Shown here one piece after another: positions 1 through 7,961 of a stretch of DNA of 35,061 bases. Made by a program: the position numbers and the translations under genes. The stretch covers positions 1-35,061 of the forward strand of contig JAUNJF010000029.1 in NCBI GenBank assembly GCA_030533405.1, in the 5' to 3' direction. The notes under the pieces are model-generated. The model had not been told where the DNA came from. It saw nothing but the letters and a program-made list of their open reading frames with translations, and did no database searches. Source of the stretch: Eubacteriales bacterium (GTDB lineage Bacteria; Bacillota; Clostridia; Lachnospirales; Lachnospiraceae). Numbering within the stretch: the first letter of the stretch is position 1; each line of letters opens with the position of its first letter.

Positions 1-7
1 CCCAATG

Positions 8-481
8 TCAATGTCGATATGCCCAAAACTTGTTAATAATAAAATTAATCGGAATTGTAAATATCAAGTTAATAAAAGGAGCAATTGATACTGCTAAATT
101 TTGCGGGCTCATGTTCATGCCTTTACTAAGCAGCCACTCGGATATCGGTTTCAGGTAAGTGGAAATATTAATTACATCCAACCACAACACCAAGAGGACT
201 TCGGTCAAAATGAGTCCGGTAAAAGCATAAGACACATATGTCTTCATTAAGACCTTCCACCATACACGATGCTCCGCATCTTCGTTTTCCTTAAAAACAA
301 ACCGACTCTGCATAACGTACGCAAATAGTACGCTTAAAATGAATCCCATGATATTACACACATGAACATTTGCATGTAACAAATAATAACATAAAGAGTA
401 CACTGTATACGAAACGAGTGTATTTCCAATACCCACTAATCCAAACTTAATAAACTGTATAAATGTTTTCTTTTGCTTCAT
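8..481 (-). CDS. GtrA-family membrane protein (putative polyprenyl-phosphate-sugar flippase)
   Basis: Small polytopic protein of 157 residues with about four hydrophobic segments (near 12-33, 37-57, 76-96 and 130-150) and basic ends. The N-terminal FxxFGLVGxxNT pattern and the SRFVF motif around 60 are typical of GtrA. GtrA proteins are thought to translocate a single polyprenyl-phosphate-linked sugar across the cytoplasmic membrane for side-branch addition. The ORF is complete, with its TGA stop at 8-10. It follows the CDP-glucose dehydratase by 11 nt, with AAGGA upstream. The partner would be the GtrB-like glycosyltransferase two genes upstream (1589-2551). Family assignment is solid; the sugar carried is inferred to be the CDP-derived sugar of this module. 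No outer-face transferase is visible before the window edge. Confidence 0.88.
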   Translation of the reverse strand: MKQKKTFIQFIKFGLVGIGNTLVSYTVYSLCYYLLHANVHVCNIMGFILSVLFAYVMQSRFVFKENEDAEHRVWWKVLMKTYVSYAFTGLILTEVLLVLWLDVINISTYLKPISEWLLSKGMNMSPQNLAVSIAPFINLIFTIPINFIINKFWAYRH

Positions 482-492
482 AATCAGTTTCC

Positions 493-1596
493 TTAATTAT
501 CTTGATGTAAAAAATCTTGAATCTGCTTTTCCATACAAGCGACAATGTCTTCCTTAGCCAAATAACACTTGGTCCATTCTATGATTTTTTTCATCGTTTC
601 TTCCATATGCCATGTTGTTGTCCATCCAAACACGGATTTAATTTTAGAACAATCCAGCTTTAAGAAGTTCGCTTCATGAGGACCACCGTCATACTGATTT
701 ACCCACTCTACAGTATATCCGTTATTACAATTACTCTCGTTCCACTCCTTACAGAACAAATCAACCAAATCTCCGGTTGTCCAACAATCCAAATCATCCG
801 GTCCGACATTATAGCTTCCGGCAAAAGAAATATCTTTATACTGTTCCTGCGCAATCATCAAATATGTAACAACCGGTTCGAGTACATGCTGATAAGGTCG
901 TGTAGAAAAAGGATTACGGACAATAATCTTTCTCTCCGCTTCCACAGCTCTCACACAATCCGGAACAATCCGGTCGTTTGCAAAATCACCACCACCAATT
1001 ACATTTCCCGCACGACATGTAGTAATGGCGATTTCACGTCCATCATCCATCTTACCGGTTTCTCCCCCAAAGAAAGAGTTCTTGTAACTGCTTGTGACAA
1101 GCTCGGAACAGGATTTAGAATTTGAATATGGATCAAATCCATTTAATTCTTCATTTTCACGATATCCCCACTGCCACTCTCTGTTCAAATATACTTTATC
1201 TGTTGTTACGTTCACAAAAGAACGAACCGAAGCAGTTTGTCTTATACATTCTAATACATTAACCGTTCCCATTACATTTGTCTCATAAGTGTATACCGGA
1301 TCCTTGTAAGAATCACGCACAATCGGCTGCGCTGCCATGTGAATGACAATCTCCGGCTGTGTTTCCTTGAACACCTTCATTAAATGATCAAGATCTCGAA
1401 TATCTCCCTCCACGGAGTTGATTTCTTCCCCAACTTTACAAAGTTCAAACAAACTCGGAGATGTCGGTGCGGGTAACGCATATCCTGTTACATCTGCGCC
1501 CAACATAACAAGCAGCTTGCACATCCAAGTACCTTTAAACCCTGTGTGCCCCGTCACTAATACTTTCTTACCCTTATAAAATGAACTATCAATCAT
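493..1596 (-). CDS. rfbG: CDP-glucose 4,6-dehydratase
   Basis: Short-chain dehydrogenase of 367 residues that converts CDP-D-glucose to CDP-4-dehydro-6-deoxy-D-glucose. The Rossmann motif GHTGFKG (16-22), the TTDKVY motif (131-136) and the catalytic pair Y157/K161 (YSNSK) are those of CDP-glucose dehydratases, and length is normal. I chose ATG at 1596 rather than 1623: homology begins just after it, AGGAG lies 7 nt upstream, and the longer start would add a non-conserved extension overlapping the previous gene by 35 nt. With this start the overlap with the GT2 gene is 8 nt. It is the second step of the CDP-sugar branch, between rfbF (9306-10088) and rfbH (7962-9302), though it sits at the far end of the module. 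Confidence 0.93.
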   Translation of the reverse strand: MIDSSFYKGKKVLVTGHTGFKGTWMCKLLVMLGADVTGYALPAPTSPSLFELCKVGEEINSVEGDIRDLDHLMKVFKETQPEIVIHMAAQPIVRDSYKDPVYTYETNVMGTVNVLECIRQTASVRSFVNVTTDKVYLNREWQWGYRENEELNGFDPYSNSKSCSELVTSSYKNSFFGGETGKMDDGREIAITTCRAGNVIGGGDFANDRIVPDCVRAVEAERKIIVRNPFSTRPYQHVLEPVVTYLMIAQEQYKDISFAGSYNVGPDDLDCWTTGDLVDLFCKEWNESNCNNGYTVEWVNQYDGGPHEANFLKLDCSKIKSVFGWTTTWHMEETMKKIIEWTKCYLAKEDIVACMEKQIQDFLHQDN

Positions 1597-2551
1597 TTCC
1601 CTGCTCCTCACTATCTTCTTCAAAATTTAATCGTTCTTCCTCGATTACAAGTGGTCTGTGCATCATACGTTTATTTATACTGAGCACATACTCTCCCAAG
1701 AACCCTATGAAGAACAACTGAACAGACCCCAGCACACAAACAGTGAGCAAAATCGGCGCAGTTCCCGCTGAAAAATTATCCCAGTAAATCAGTTTTAATA
1801 TCAAATATACTAAAGCAACAACCAGACTAAGCCCTGACATAATAAATCCCAAGATAGTTGCAATTCTTAAACCTGCCTTGGTATAAGAAGTGAAACTGAG
1901 CATTGCCGCATCATATAATGTCGCCCAGTTGTTATGCGTTTTGCCCGCCTTTCTCTTTTGCTGTTCGTACGGAATATCTACGCGCTTGTACCCAAGTTCA
2001 GCAACAATTCCTCGTAAAAAAGGAGTAGAATCATCCAAATTTCTCAGAACCTCTATAAAGCTCTTGTCATACAATCCAAAACCCGTAAAATGCTCAATTT
2101 GCTCTACATCTGACAATTTCTTAATCATTTTGTAATAACGGGTTCTTAAGAATCGCATAATTTTGTTTTCTTTGCTGGACGTCTTGATTGCGCATACGAT
2201 TTTTGCCCCATTCTCCCACTCTTTGACGAGCTTTGGAATCATCTCTACCGGGTCTTGGAAATCACAACAAAGGCAAATGGTACAATCACCGGTTGTCTGA
2301 CACATACCATAATACGGTGAATTAAACTGTCCAAAATTCTTTGCGTTAAAAATCGCACGTATTTTTTTATTCTCGTCACATAATTGTCTTAAATACATTC
2401 TGGTTTTGTCCTTAGAATCGTTATCTATGAACAATATCTCATAATCATACTCCGGCAAGCTGCGACCTAGTTCATCAATTACCGCATGACAGATTTCTCT
2501 TACATTTTCCTCCTCATTGTAACAAGGAATCATAATACTAATTTTCTTCAT
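1589..2551 (-). CDS. GtrB/DPM1-like polyprenyl-phosphate glycosyltransferase (GT2)
   Basis: 320 residues. An N-terminal GT2 domain starts with MIPCYNEEEN, followed by FIDNDSKD (41-48) and the DxD-region motif CCDFQDP (95-101). The conserved RKAGKTHNN element (200-208) is typical of DPM1/GtrB enzymes. Two C-terminal membrane segments (about 231-255 and 265-290) precede an acidic cytoplasmic tail. Such enzymes move one sugar from a nucleotide donor to undecaprenyl phosphate on the inner face. The gene overlaps the upstream SDR by 14 nt, with AGAGG 7 nt before its ATG, so translation is probably coupled. Its location between the CDP-sugar genes and GtrA suggests that the CDP-dideoxy or branched sugar is the donor. 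A second, distinct enzyme of this class lies at 18686-19642. Confidence 0.9.
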   Translation of the reverse strand: MKKISIMIPCYNEEENVREICHAVIDELGRSLPEYDYEILFIDNDSKDKTRMYLRQLCDENKKIRAIFNAKNFGQFNSPYYGMCQTTGDCTICLCCDFQDPVEMIPKLVKEWENGAKIVCAIKTSSKENKIMRFLRTRYYKMIKKLSDVEQIEHFTGFGLYDKSFIEVLRNLDDSTPFLRGIVAELGYKRVDIPYEQQKRKAGKTHNNWATLYDAAMLSFTSYTKAGLRIATILGFIMSGLSLVVALVYLILKLIYWDNFSAGTAPILLTVCVLGSVQLFFIGFLGEYVLSINKRMMHRPLVIEEERLNFEEDSEEQGND

Positions 2552-3470
2552 TGGCTAACCTCTTTTTTATCCATTCTATCGTTTCAAAAATACCCTCTTC
2601 AAACGAAAAACCTGGTTGAAAGTTTGTATCCTTTTGCAATTTTTCTATATCCGCCCACAAATACATTACCTGCTTATCTGCATACGGAATCTCACCGAAT
2701 CCAAGCTTCATTGTCGGATCAATTGCATCTCTTATGGTCTCTATGTATTTACGAAGCGGCATGAAAGAACCACTACCCAAGCAATATATGCCTCGCGCAT
2801 TCTCGCAGCTTCCCAACAAAAGCAAAGCTTTTCCCGCATCTTTTGAATACAGATAATCCCACTTCTGTTCTCCGTATGTCAAAGCCGGAATTTCACCCTG
2901 CAGCAGCTTTTTGATTGTTGTCGAAATCATAGTATTATCATTGTCATATGGACCATATACACTGAGCACCCGAGCCCAGACGAATCGCATACCCAACTGC
3001 TCACATACCACAGCACTCATCTGTCCCGCACAAAGCTTTGCCATGCCATATCCATTTTCAGGAAATGTAGGTACTTTTTCGTTTAGTTTTCCTTCATATC
3101 TTCCATACTCTGCCTGCGACCCAACACCAATAAATGCTTTACAACCCAATCGATGCGCAAGATGAATCGCATCCAGCGTATACTGAATATTCTTAAGCTG
3201 CATCTGCATATCATTTCGCCCGGCACCCATGGTTGCCGCCCAACCCAAATGAAAAAATGCATCACAAGGCTTTATATTGTCAGCATCAAATATAATAATT
3301 TCATCTAAATCACAGTCAATTAAATGAAGCAATTTGTGCTTGGGGATTCGTGCATTTCGTTTTGAGTTCTTATGAACAAGCGCATACACCTCAATCTCAT
3401 TTTCGATACACGCCTCTATTAATGCAATTCCTATTGCCCCCGTCACTCCGGTAATAGCTACTCGTTTCAT
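2538..3470 (-). CDS. NAD(P)-dependent epimerase/dehydratase (SDR), candidate final reductase of the CDP-sugar
   Basis: Extended SDR of 310 residues with GVTGAIG (8-14), Ser118 in GVGSQAEYG and Tyr141/Lys145 (YGMAK). It lacks the TDE/TDK signature of sugar 4,6-dehydratases, so reduction or epimerisation is more likely than dehydration. ATG at 3470 begins at the Rossmann motif; a TTG at 3476 is the alternative. It lies 12 nt after the kinase gene and 14 nt overlaps the GtrB-like gene. In the Yersinia yersiniose pathway an SDR-type reductase (YerF) reduces the keto group left after the ThDP enzyme adds the two-carbon branch. This gene is the best candidate in the module for that step, which is inference from context. 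Reduction at C4 of an unbranched dideoxy sugar is the alternative. Confidence 0.82.
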   Translation of the reverse strand: MKRVAITGVTGAIGIALIEACIENEIEVYALVHKNSKRNARIPKHKLLHLIDCDLDEIIIFDADNIKPCDAFFHLGWAATMGAGRNDMQMQLKNIQYTLDAIHLAHRLGCKAFIGVGSQAEYGRYEGKLNEKVPTFPENGYGMAKLCAGQMSAVVCEQLGMRFVWARVLSVYGPYDNDNTMISTTIKKLLQGEIPALTYGEQKWDYLYSKDAGKALLLLGSCENARGIYCLGSGSFMPLRKYIETIRDAIDPTMKLGFGEIPYADKQVMYLWADIEKLQKDTNFQPGFSFEEGIFETIEWIKKRLANEEN

Positions 3471-3482
3471 AAACAATTCATC

Positions 3483-4505
3483 CTATCTCTGTACTCTTCC
3501 AGATGCATCGCCACCTGCCAGCTTTTCAACCTCCGCAACCGACACTCTGTTAAAATCACCCTCAATTGAGTGCTTTAATGCAGAAGCTGCCACAGCAAAT
3601 TCAATCGTATCCTGCATCGACTTTTGTTTCATCAATGAATAAATCAATCCGGCTCCAAAACTGTCTCCGCCACCGACCCGGTCAACAATATGCAAATGAT
3701 ATTCCTTTGAAAAATATGCTTTCTGTCCATCATATAACATGGCGGCCCAATCATTATCATTTGCCGATAAAGAAGTCCGAAGTGTGATTGCAACCTTTTC
3801 AAAACCAAATCGATCAATCAACTGTTTTGCAACCGAAACATAACCATCTTTGTTCAATTTTCCATGTGTGATATCCGTATTCTCCGCCTGAATTCCAAAG
3901 ACATCCTTTGCATCTTCCTCATTTGCAATGCACACATCCACATACTGACACAAATCGGTCATAACACTTCCTGCCTTTTCACGGCTCCACAGCTTTCCAC
4001 GATAATTTAAATCACAAGAGACCTTAACACCTTTCTTTTTTGCGGTAATACACGCCTGTTTACAGACTTCCGCCAATCCATCTCCAAGTGCCGGTGTAAT
4101 ACCTGTAAAATGAAACCACTCCGCACCATCAAAAATGGCATCCCAATCAAAATCCTCCTGCGTAGCCTCAGCAATTGACGAGCCCACGCGATCATAAATA
4201 CAAACACTGCCTCTCTGACTGGCTCCCTTTTCAAGATAATAAATACCGATTCGATTACCGCCGCGCACAATCTTTGATACATCTACACCAAAGGAGCGCA
4301 GAGTATCGACTGCAGCCTGTCCGATTGCATGTTCCGGAAGCTTCGTCACATACACGGATTCTGTACCAAAATTTGCAAGAGAAACCGCAACGTTCGCTTC
4401 TCCGCCACCAAATGTAGCCTGCATCTGATCCTGTTGAAAAAATCTATAATATCCGTTTGGTGCCAAACGAAGCATGATCTCACCAAATGTAACAACCTTT
4501 CCCAT
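3483..4505 (-). CDS. PfkB-family sugar kinase, 2-keto-3-deoxygluconate kinase-like
   Basis: Ribokinase/PfkB-family kinase of 340 residues. It opens with the GEIMLRLAP motif shared with 2-dehydro-3-deoxygluconokinases, has the substrate-side glycine run TFGGGEANVA (31-40), and ends with the anion-hole/catalytic GGGDSFGAG motif (Asp281). The start is clear, with GGAGG 8 nt before ATG. It sits 3 nt after the aldolase gene and 12 nt before the SDR, inside a nucleotide-sugar cluster where a catabolic KDG kinase would be out of place. I infer that it acts on a 2-keto-3-deoxy acid or similar intermediate linked to the aldolase or ThDP enzyme. The exact substrate cannot be read from sequence. Confidence 0.85.
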   Translation of the reverse strand: MGKVVTFGEIMLRLAPNGYYRFFQQDQMQATFGGGEANVAVSLANFGTESVYVTKLPEHAIGQAAVDTLRSFGVDVSKIVRGGNRIGIYYLEKGASQRGSVCIYDRVGSSIAEATQEDFDWDAIFDGAEWFHFTGITPALGDGLAEVCKQACITAKKKGVKVSCDLNYRGKLWSREKAGSVMTDLCQYVDVCIANEEDAKDVFGIQAENTDITHGKLNKDGYVSVAKQLIDRFGFEKVAITLRTSLSANDNDWAAMLYDGQKAYFSKEYHLHIVDRVGGGDSFGAGLIYSLMKQKSMQDTIEFAVAASALKHSIEGDFNRVSVAEVEKLAGGDASGRVQR

Positions 4506-4508
4506 CGC

Positions 4509-6095
4509 TTATTCCTCCATCGATTTCTCATAAATAGATGGTGTTAAAAACCGTATCTTCATAACCTCATTAATTGCATGCAACTCCTTTGCAATTAGAT
4601 GATTACGCTTCTCCGCCACACTTGAAAAATCAAATTCCAAATTACTGTCATAATAATTAACACGTTGCTGTCCGGAATAACCGTCCATTCCGGCAATCGC
4701 AACACGCTTAACACCGAGATCAATCAAAAGTTTCAGAAGCATTACACCGGAATTATCAATGATGTCAATATCCTTTGATGCATAACTGGAAAAATTGACA
4801 ATATAATCGGCTTTTCTGTAATCCTTCATATTGGATGTGATAATACATTTGGCAGATGTTTTACCCTGAATCTTCGCATATCTTCGCATATTACTGCTAA
4901 ACACATAATCCGGTTTATATTCACCACCATCAAAGTTTAGTGCAATTACAATCGGTGCGCATTCCGCAATATATTTTTCAATACAATCTCTATTATCCAT
5001 CAGACTTCTTCCCGGTCCGAGTATCAAAATCTCCCGATCTGAAATATCAGACATAAGTTTCGATAAGGTTTCCCGATCATCAATAAAATTTTCCTGATAA
5101 TCTCGATAATACTTCTCCGCCTTGTCCTTGGAGAATTTTGCCTTGTCCTCTTTCGGAATGCCGTTTAACAATTCATTAAACGCCTTTACAGACAGCGTAT
5201 CCTTCTCCGCAAGATAAATCGCATAATTCGGATGGCACCCTGTACTTGCTGAAAGATACAATGGAAGTGAATATCCCCAAAAACGTTTCTGATAGATATC
5301 GTTCAAGTACTCATCCATGATTTCCAGCATCGGTTCAATCCGATATTTGGTATCATAATTCTCATTCATGTACTCCGCAAACAATTCCAGATTTAAATTT
5401 CCGGCACCTCGCCCCATGCCAAACACACAAGCATCGATGCAAAGGTCACGTTTTAAGTTCATCTCCACTAATGACTCTGCATTACCAAATGCCTGCTGTA
5501 AATTATTATGTGCATGATATCCAAGCGTTACCCCCGGTGCCAAATTATTATCAGCCAAGTACACCAATCGCATAAAATGCTTTCTCTTAATAAGACCAAA
5601 ACTGTCAACAATCGCCATAGCGAAAGGATTTAAGCGATTGAATTTTTGAATTCCCTCTACAAATTCCGTATCGGAATACATATCCGTTCCGACAAAATTG
5701 ACCGAAATCTTATACCCTAAATTTTGAACATACTGACAATAATCATATGCTTCATCGATCTTATCCTTTTTAAAAATGACACGAATAATATCAAGACAGC
5801 TTCCGTCACAGCGCGGTATCCGTTCTTTCGGAAGCGGTGCACTCATATCGACCATGCCGACATACTGCATCTGCTTATCTTTCGGACAAATCATCATCTT
5901 TAAAGATTCAAAATCAGGAAAAACCGCCCGATCCTCGTCAAATGTATCTCCCTTTAAGAATCCAACCTCAAACATCTCTACACCGGTCTTTGCAAGCTTA
6001 TGTCCAAATCCTTTAATTGTATCCTTACCAAATCTCCAATCATTTACATATCCACCGTCACGTAAAGTACAGTCCAATAGGTAAACTCGTCCCAT
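4509..6095 (-). CDS. HMGL/DRE-TIM aldolase fused to a Rossmann-like C-terminal domain
   Basis: 528 residues in two parts. Residues 1 to about 290 form an HMGL-like TIM barrel with the DCTLRDGG signature (8-15; Asp8 metal ligand), the metal-binding HxH (His194, His196 in GYHAHNN) and GMGRGAGN (226-233). This is the family of 4-hydroxy-2-oxovalerate aldolase, HMG-CoA lyase and isopropylmalate synthase. Residues about 350-528 form a separate alpha/beta domain beginning ILILGPGRS, with IALNF, PDYVFS and AIAGMDGY strands. It resembles the DUF115/MAF-type Rossmann fold, which is a tentative match. AGGAG precedes the ATG. It lies between the ThDP enzyme and the kinase, suggesting it makes or splits a 2-oxo acid used by them. 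Aldolase fold is confident; substrate and C-domain role are unknown. Confidence 0.83.
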   Translation of the reverse strand: MGRVYLLDCTLRDGGYVNDWRFGKDTIKGFGHKLAKTGVEMFEVGFLKGDTFDEDRAVFPDFESLKMMICPKDKQMQYVGMVDMSAPLPKERIPRCDGSCLDIIRVIFKKDKIDEAYDYCQYVQNLGYKISVNFVGTDMYSDTEFVEGIQKFNRLNPFAMAIVDSFGLIKRKHFMRLVYLADNNLAPGVTLGYHAHNNLQQAFGNAESLVEMNLKRDLCIDACVFGMGRGAGNLNLELFAEYMNENYDTKYRIEPMLEIMDEYLNDIYQKRFWGYSLPLYLSASTGCHPNYAIYLAEKDTLSVKAFNELLNGIPKEDKAKFSKDKAEKYYRDYQENFIDDRETLSKLMSDISDREILILGPGRSLMDNRDCIEKYIAECAPIVIALNFDGGEYKPDYVFSSNMRRYAKIQGKTSAKCIITSNMKDYRKADYIVNFSSYASKDIDIIDNSGVMLLKLLIDLGVKRVAIAGMDGYSGQQRVNYYDSNLEFDFSSVAEKRNHLIAKELHAINEVMKIRFLTPSIYEKSMEE

Positions 6096-6113
6096 GTTTT
6101 CTCTCCTACTTGA

Positions 6114-7946
6114 TTATTGTTCGTCCAACAATGGAATAAACATCTGTTTTTTCAGTTCTTCTCTTGGCAAAAACGGGGCCAAATCCTCTAGCGGAGGGCT
6201 GACTAAGGTTCCATCTTCCAAACGCTTTGTACTGCTCTTTGGTTCCCAGACTTGCTTTGTATCCGTAAATATCTCACAAAAAACAGGTCCCTCCGTTTGA
6301 AGTACTTCATCAACGACCTTCATCATTTCCTTGTTACTGTGCGCACTGTAGTAAGGATAACCAAAAGCCTTTGCAATCTTCTCAAATTCCGGGAACGACA
6401 AATCTCCGGATTCCTCACCAATACCAACCTTACAATGATCATGAAACAGATTATTCTGTGTTAATCGAATCGAATGATATCCGTTATTGTTAATTAAAAA
6501 CAACTTAATCGGAAGCTTATTTGTAAGAATTGTCTGCAGCTCCTGCAGATTCATCATAATACTTCCATCACCCTCAAGGCAGATAGTCGTTTTTCTTCCG
6601 CCGCCAATACAGGTTCCAATCGCAGCAGGAAGACCATATCCCATACTTGCAACTGCACTGTTATTTGCCATGCGACTACCCTTTTGAATCACGTATGCCT
6701 GGTTACCAACTACGCAACACGCACCATTTGATACTGCAGTCAAGCTGTTTTCCGGAAGTTTGCTACTCAAATATCTGATAAATGCATACACATTCGCTGT
6801 TTCACCATTTTCAATCCATTGTCTTGGAACTACAGCCGGATATTCCTTCTTCCAACGCTCGCATGTAGCATTCCACTCATCCGTTTCACGAAGCTTTTCC
6901 GGCAACATCGCATCCATTTTTGTAAGGAAATCCTTCGCATCTGCCCATATCGGCATTTCTACATGCAACGTTGGTTTCTTAAGCTCTGCCTGATCGACAT
7001 CTACCATAATAACTTCTGCCGCACGCGCCCATGTTTTCCAATTGTAACCAACCTGACGAATCGAGATTCTTGTTCCTACCGCCAAAATTAAATCTGCATT
7101 CTGAATCGCCCAGTTGCCCGGACGGTCTCCCATATTTCCTGCCCGACCACAATAAAGCGGGTGCTCATCTTCAATCAAATCCACAGCATTCCAATACGTT
7201 ACGACCGGTATATTCAGCTTTTCAGCCACTTTTCGGAACTCATCATAACCACCTGACAAGCGGATTCCGTATCCTGCATGAAAAACAGGTCTTTTGGCAT
7301 TCTTGATTTTTTCCAATACTATACGAATCGTAGTTTCATCAACAGCAGGCGGAAGCTTTGCATCATCCTCCGTCGGATCATAACCCTCCAACTCATCCGT
7401 CTCAATATACCCACCTTGATAATTTACCGGAATATCAATCCATACAGGTCCGGGTCTTCCCGTCGTAGCAAGATGCCACGCCTTTTCCAACGCATAACGA
7501 ATCTGCTTAGGCTCTTCAATCATAACTGCATATTTTGTCATATTCTCAACAGACTTTACAATATCATATTCCTGATCTCCCATCGCACGAAGCGGTGTCT
7601 CTGTATATTGCAGTGCGTACCTTGCTGTTGTATCATAACGAACCTGACCACTTATGATAAACATCGGAATCGAATCTAACCATCCTCCTACAACACCGGT
7701 TAATGCATTGGTTCCACCCGGTCCTGTCGTCACGCATACTGCAGCAATTCGATTGTCCAATCTTGCATATGCTTCTGCCGCAATCGCACACGCCTGCTCA
7801 TGATGGTTATATGTGACCTTCAGACCCTCTTTATGACCAAGTGCATCGTTTAGGTGCATCGCACCACCACCTACTACACTAAAACAATCTGTTACCCCAT
7901 GCGCTACCAAAAAATCCGCAACATAATCTGCTAATCTCTGTTTCAT
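6114..7946 (-). CDS. ThDP-dependent acetolactate synthase-like enzyme (YerE-like C-C ligase)
   Basis: 610 residues with the three-domain layout of the acetolactate synthase/pyruvate oxidase family: Pyr domain with catalytic Glu50 (YNHHEQACAIAAEAYAR), central domain around 200-340, and PP domain with the ThDP/Mg motif GDGS (459-462) through NNN (486-488). AGGAGG lies 6 nt before ATG. No regulatory subunit or branched-chain amino acid genes are nearby, and the gene is next to rfbH, so housekeeping acetolactate synthase is unlikely. YerE of Yersinia pseudotuberculosis, a known member of this family, adds an activated acetyl group from pyruvate to CDP-4-keto-3,6-dideoxyglucose. I infer the same kind of reaction here. 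The adjacent aldolase and kinase raise the possibility of a donor other than pyruvate. Confidence 0.87.
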   Translation of the reverse strand: MKQRLADYVADFLVAHGVTDCFSVVGGGAMHLNDALGHKEGLKVTYNHHEQACAIAAEAYARLDNRIAAVCVTTGPGGTNALTGVVGGWLDSIPMFIISGQVRYDTTARYALQYTETPLRAMGDQEYDIVKSVENMTKYAVMIEEPKQIRYALEKAWHLATTGRPGPVWIDIPVNYQGGYIETDELEGYDPTEDDAKLPPAVDETTIRIVLEKIKNAKRPVFHAGYGIRLSGGYDEFRKVAEKLNIPVVTYWNAVDLIEDEHPLYCGRAGNMGDRPGNWAIQNADLILAVGTRISIRQVGYNWKTWARAAEVIMVDVDQAELKKPTLHVEMPIWADAKDFLTKMDAMLPEKLRETDEWNATCERWKKEYPAVVPRQWIENGETANVYAFIRYLSSKLPENSLTAVSNGACCVVGNQAYVIQKGSRMANNSAVASMGYGLPAAIGTCIGGGRKTTICLEGDGSIMMNLQELQTILTNKLPIKLFLINNNGYHSIRLTQNNLFHDHCKVGIGEESGDLSFPEFEKIAKAFGYPYYSAHSNKEMMKVVDEVLQTEGPVFCEIFTDTKQVWEPKSSTKRLEDGTLVSPPLEDLAPFLPREELKKQMFIPLLDEQ

Positions 7947-7961
7947 GAGAATCCTCCTACA

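Noticed and set aside
676-1288. Plus-strand ORFs opposite rfbG, and similar plus-strand ORFs throughout (for example 7278-7679, 14345-14683, 26009-26344, 28666-29058)
   Set aside because: They lie entirely opposite well-supported genes, have no ribosome sites I can support, show low-complexity composition and match no family.
6114-7946. Housekeeping acetolactate synthase large subunit
   Set aside because: No ilvN/ilvC/leu neighbours, and it is embedded between rfbH and the aldolase in a CDP-sugar module.
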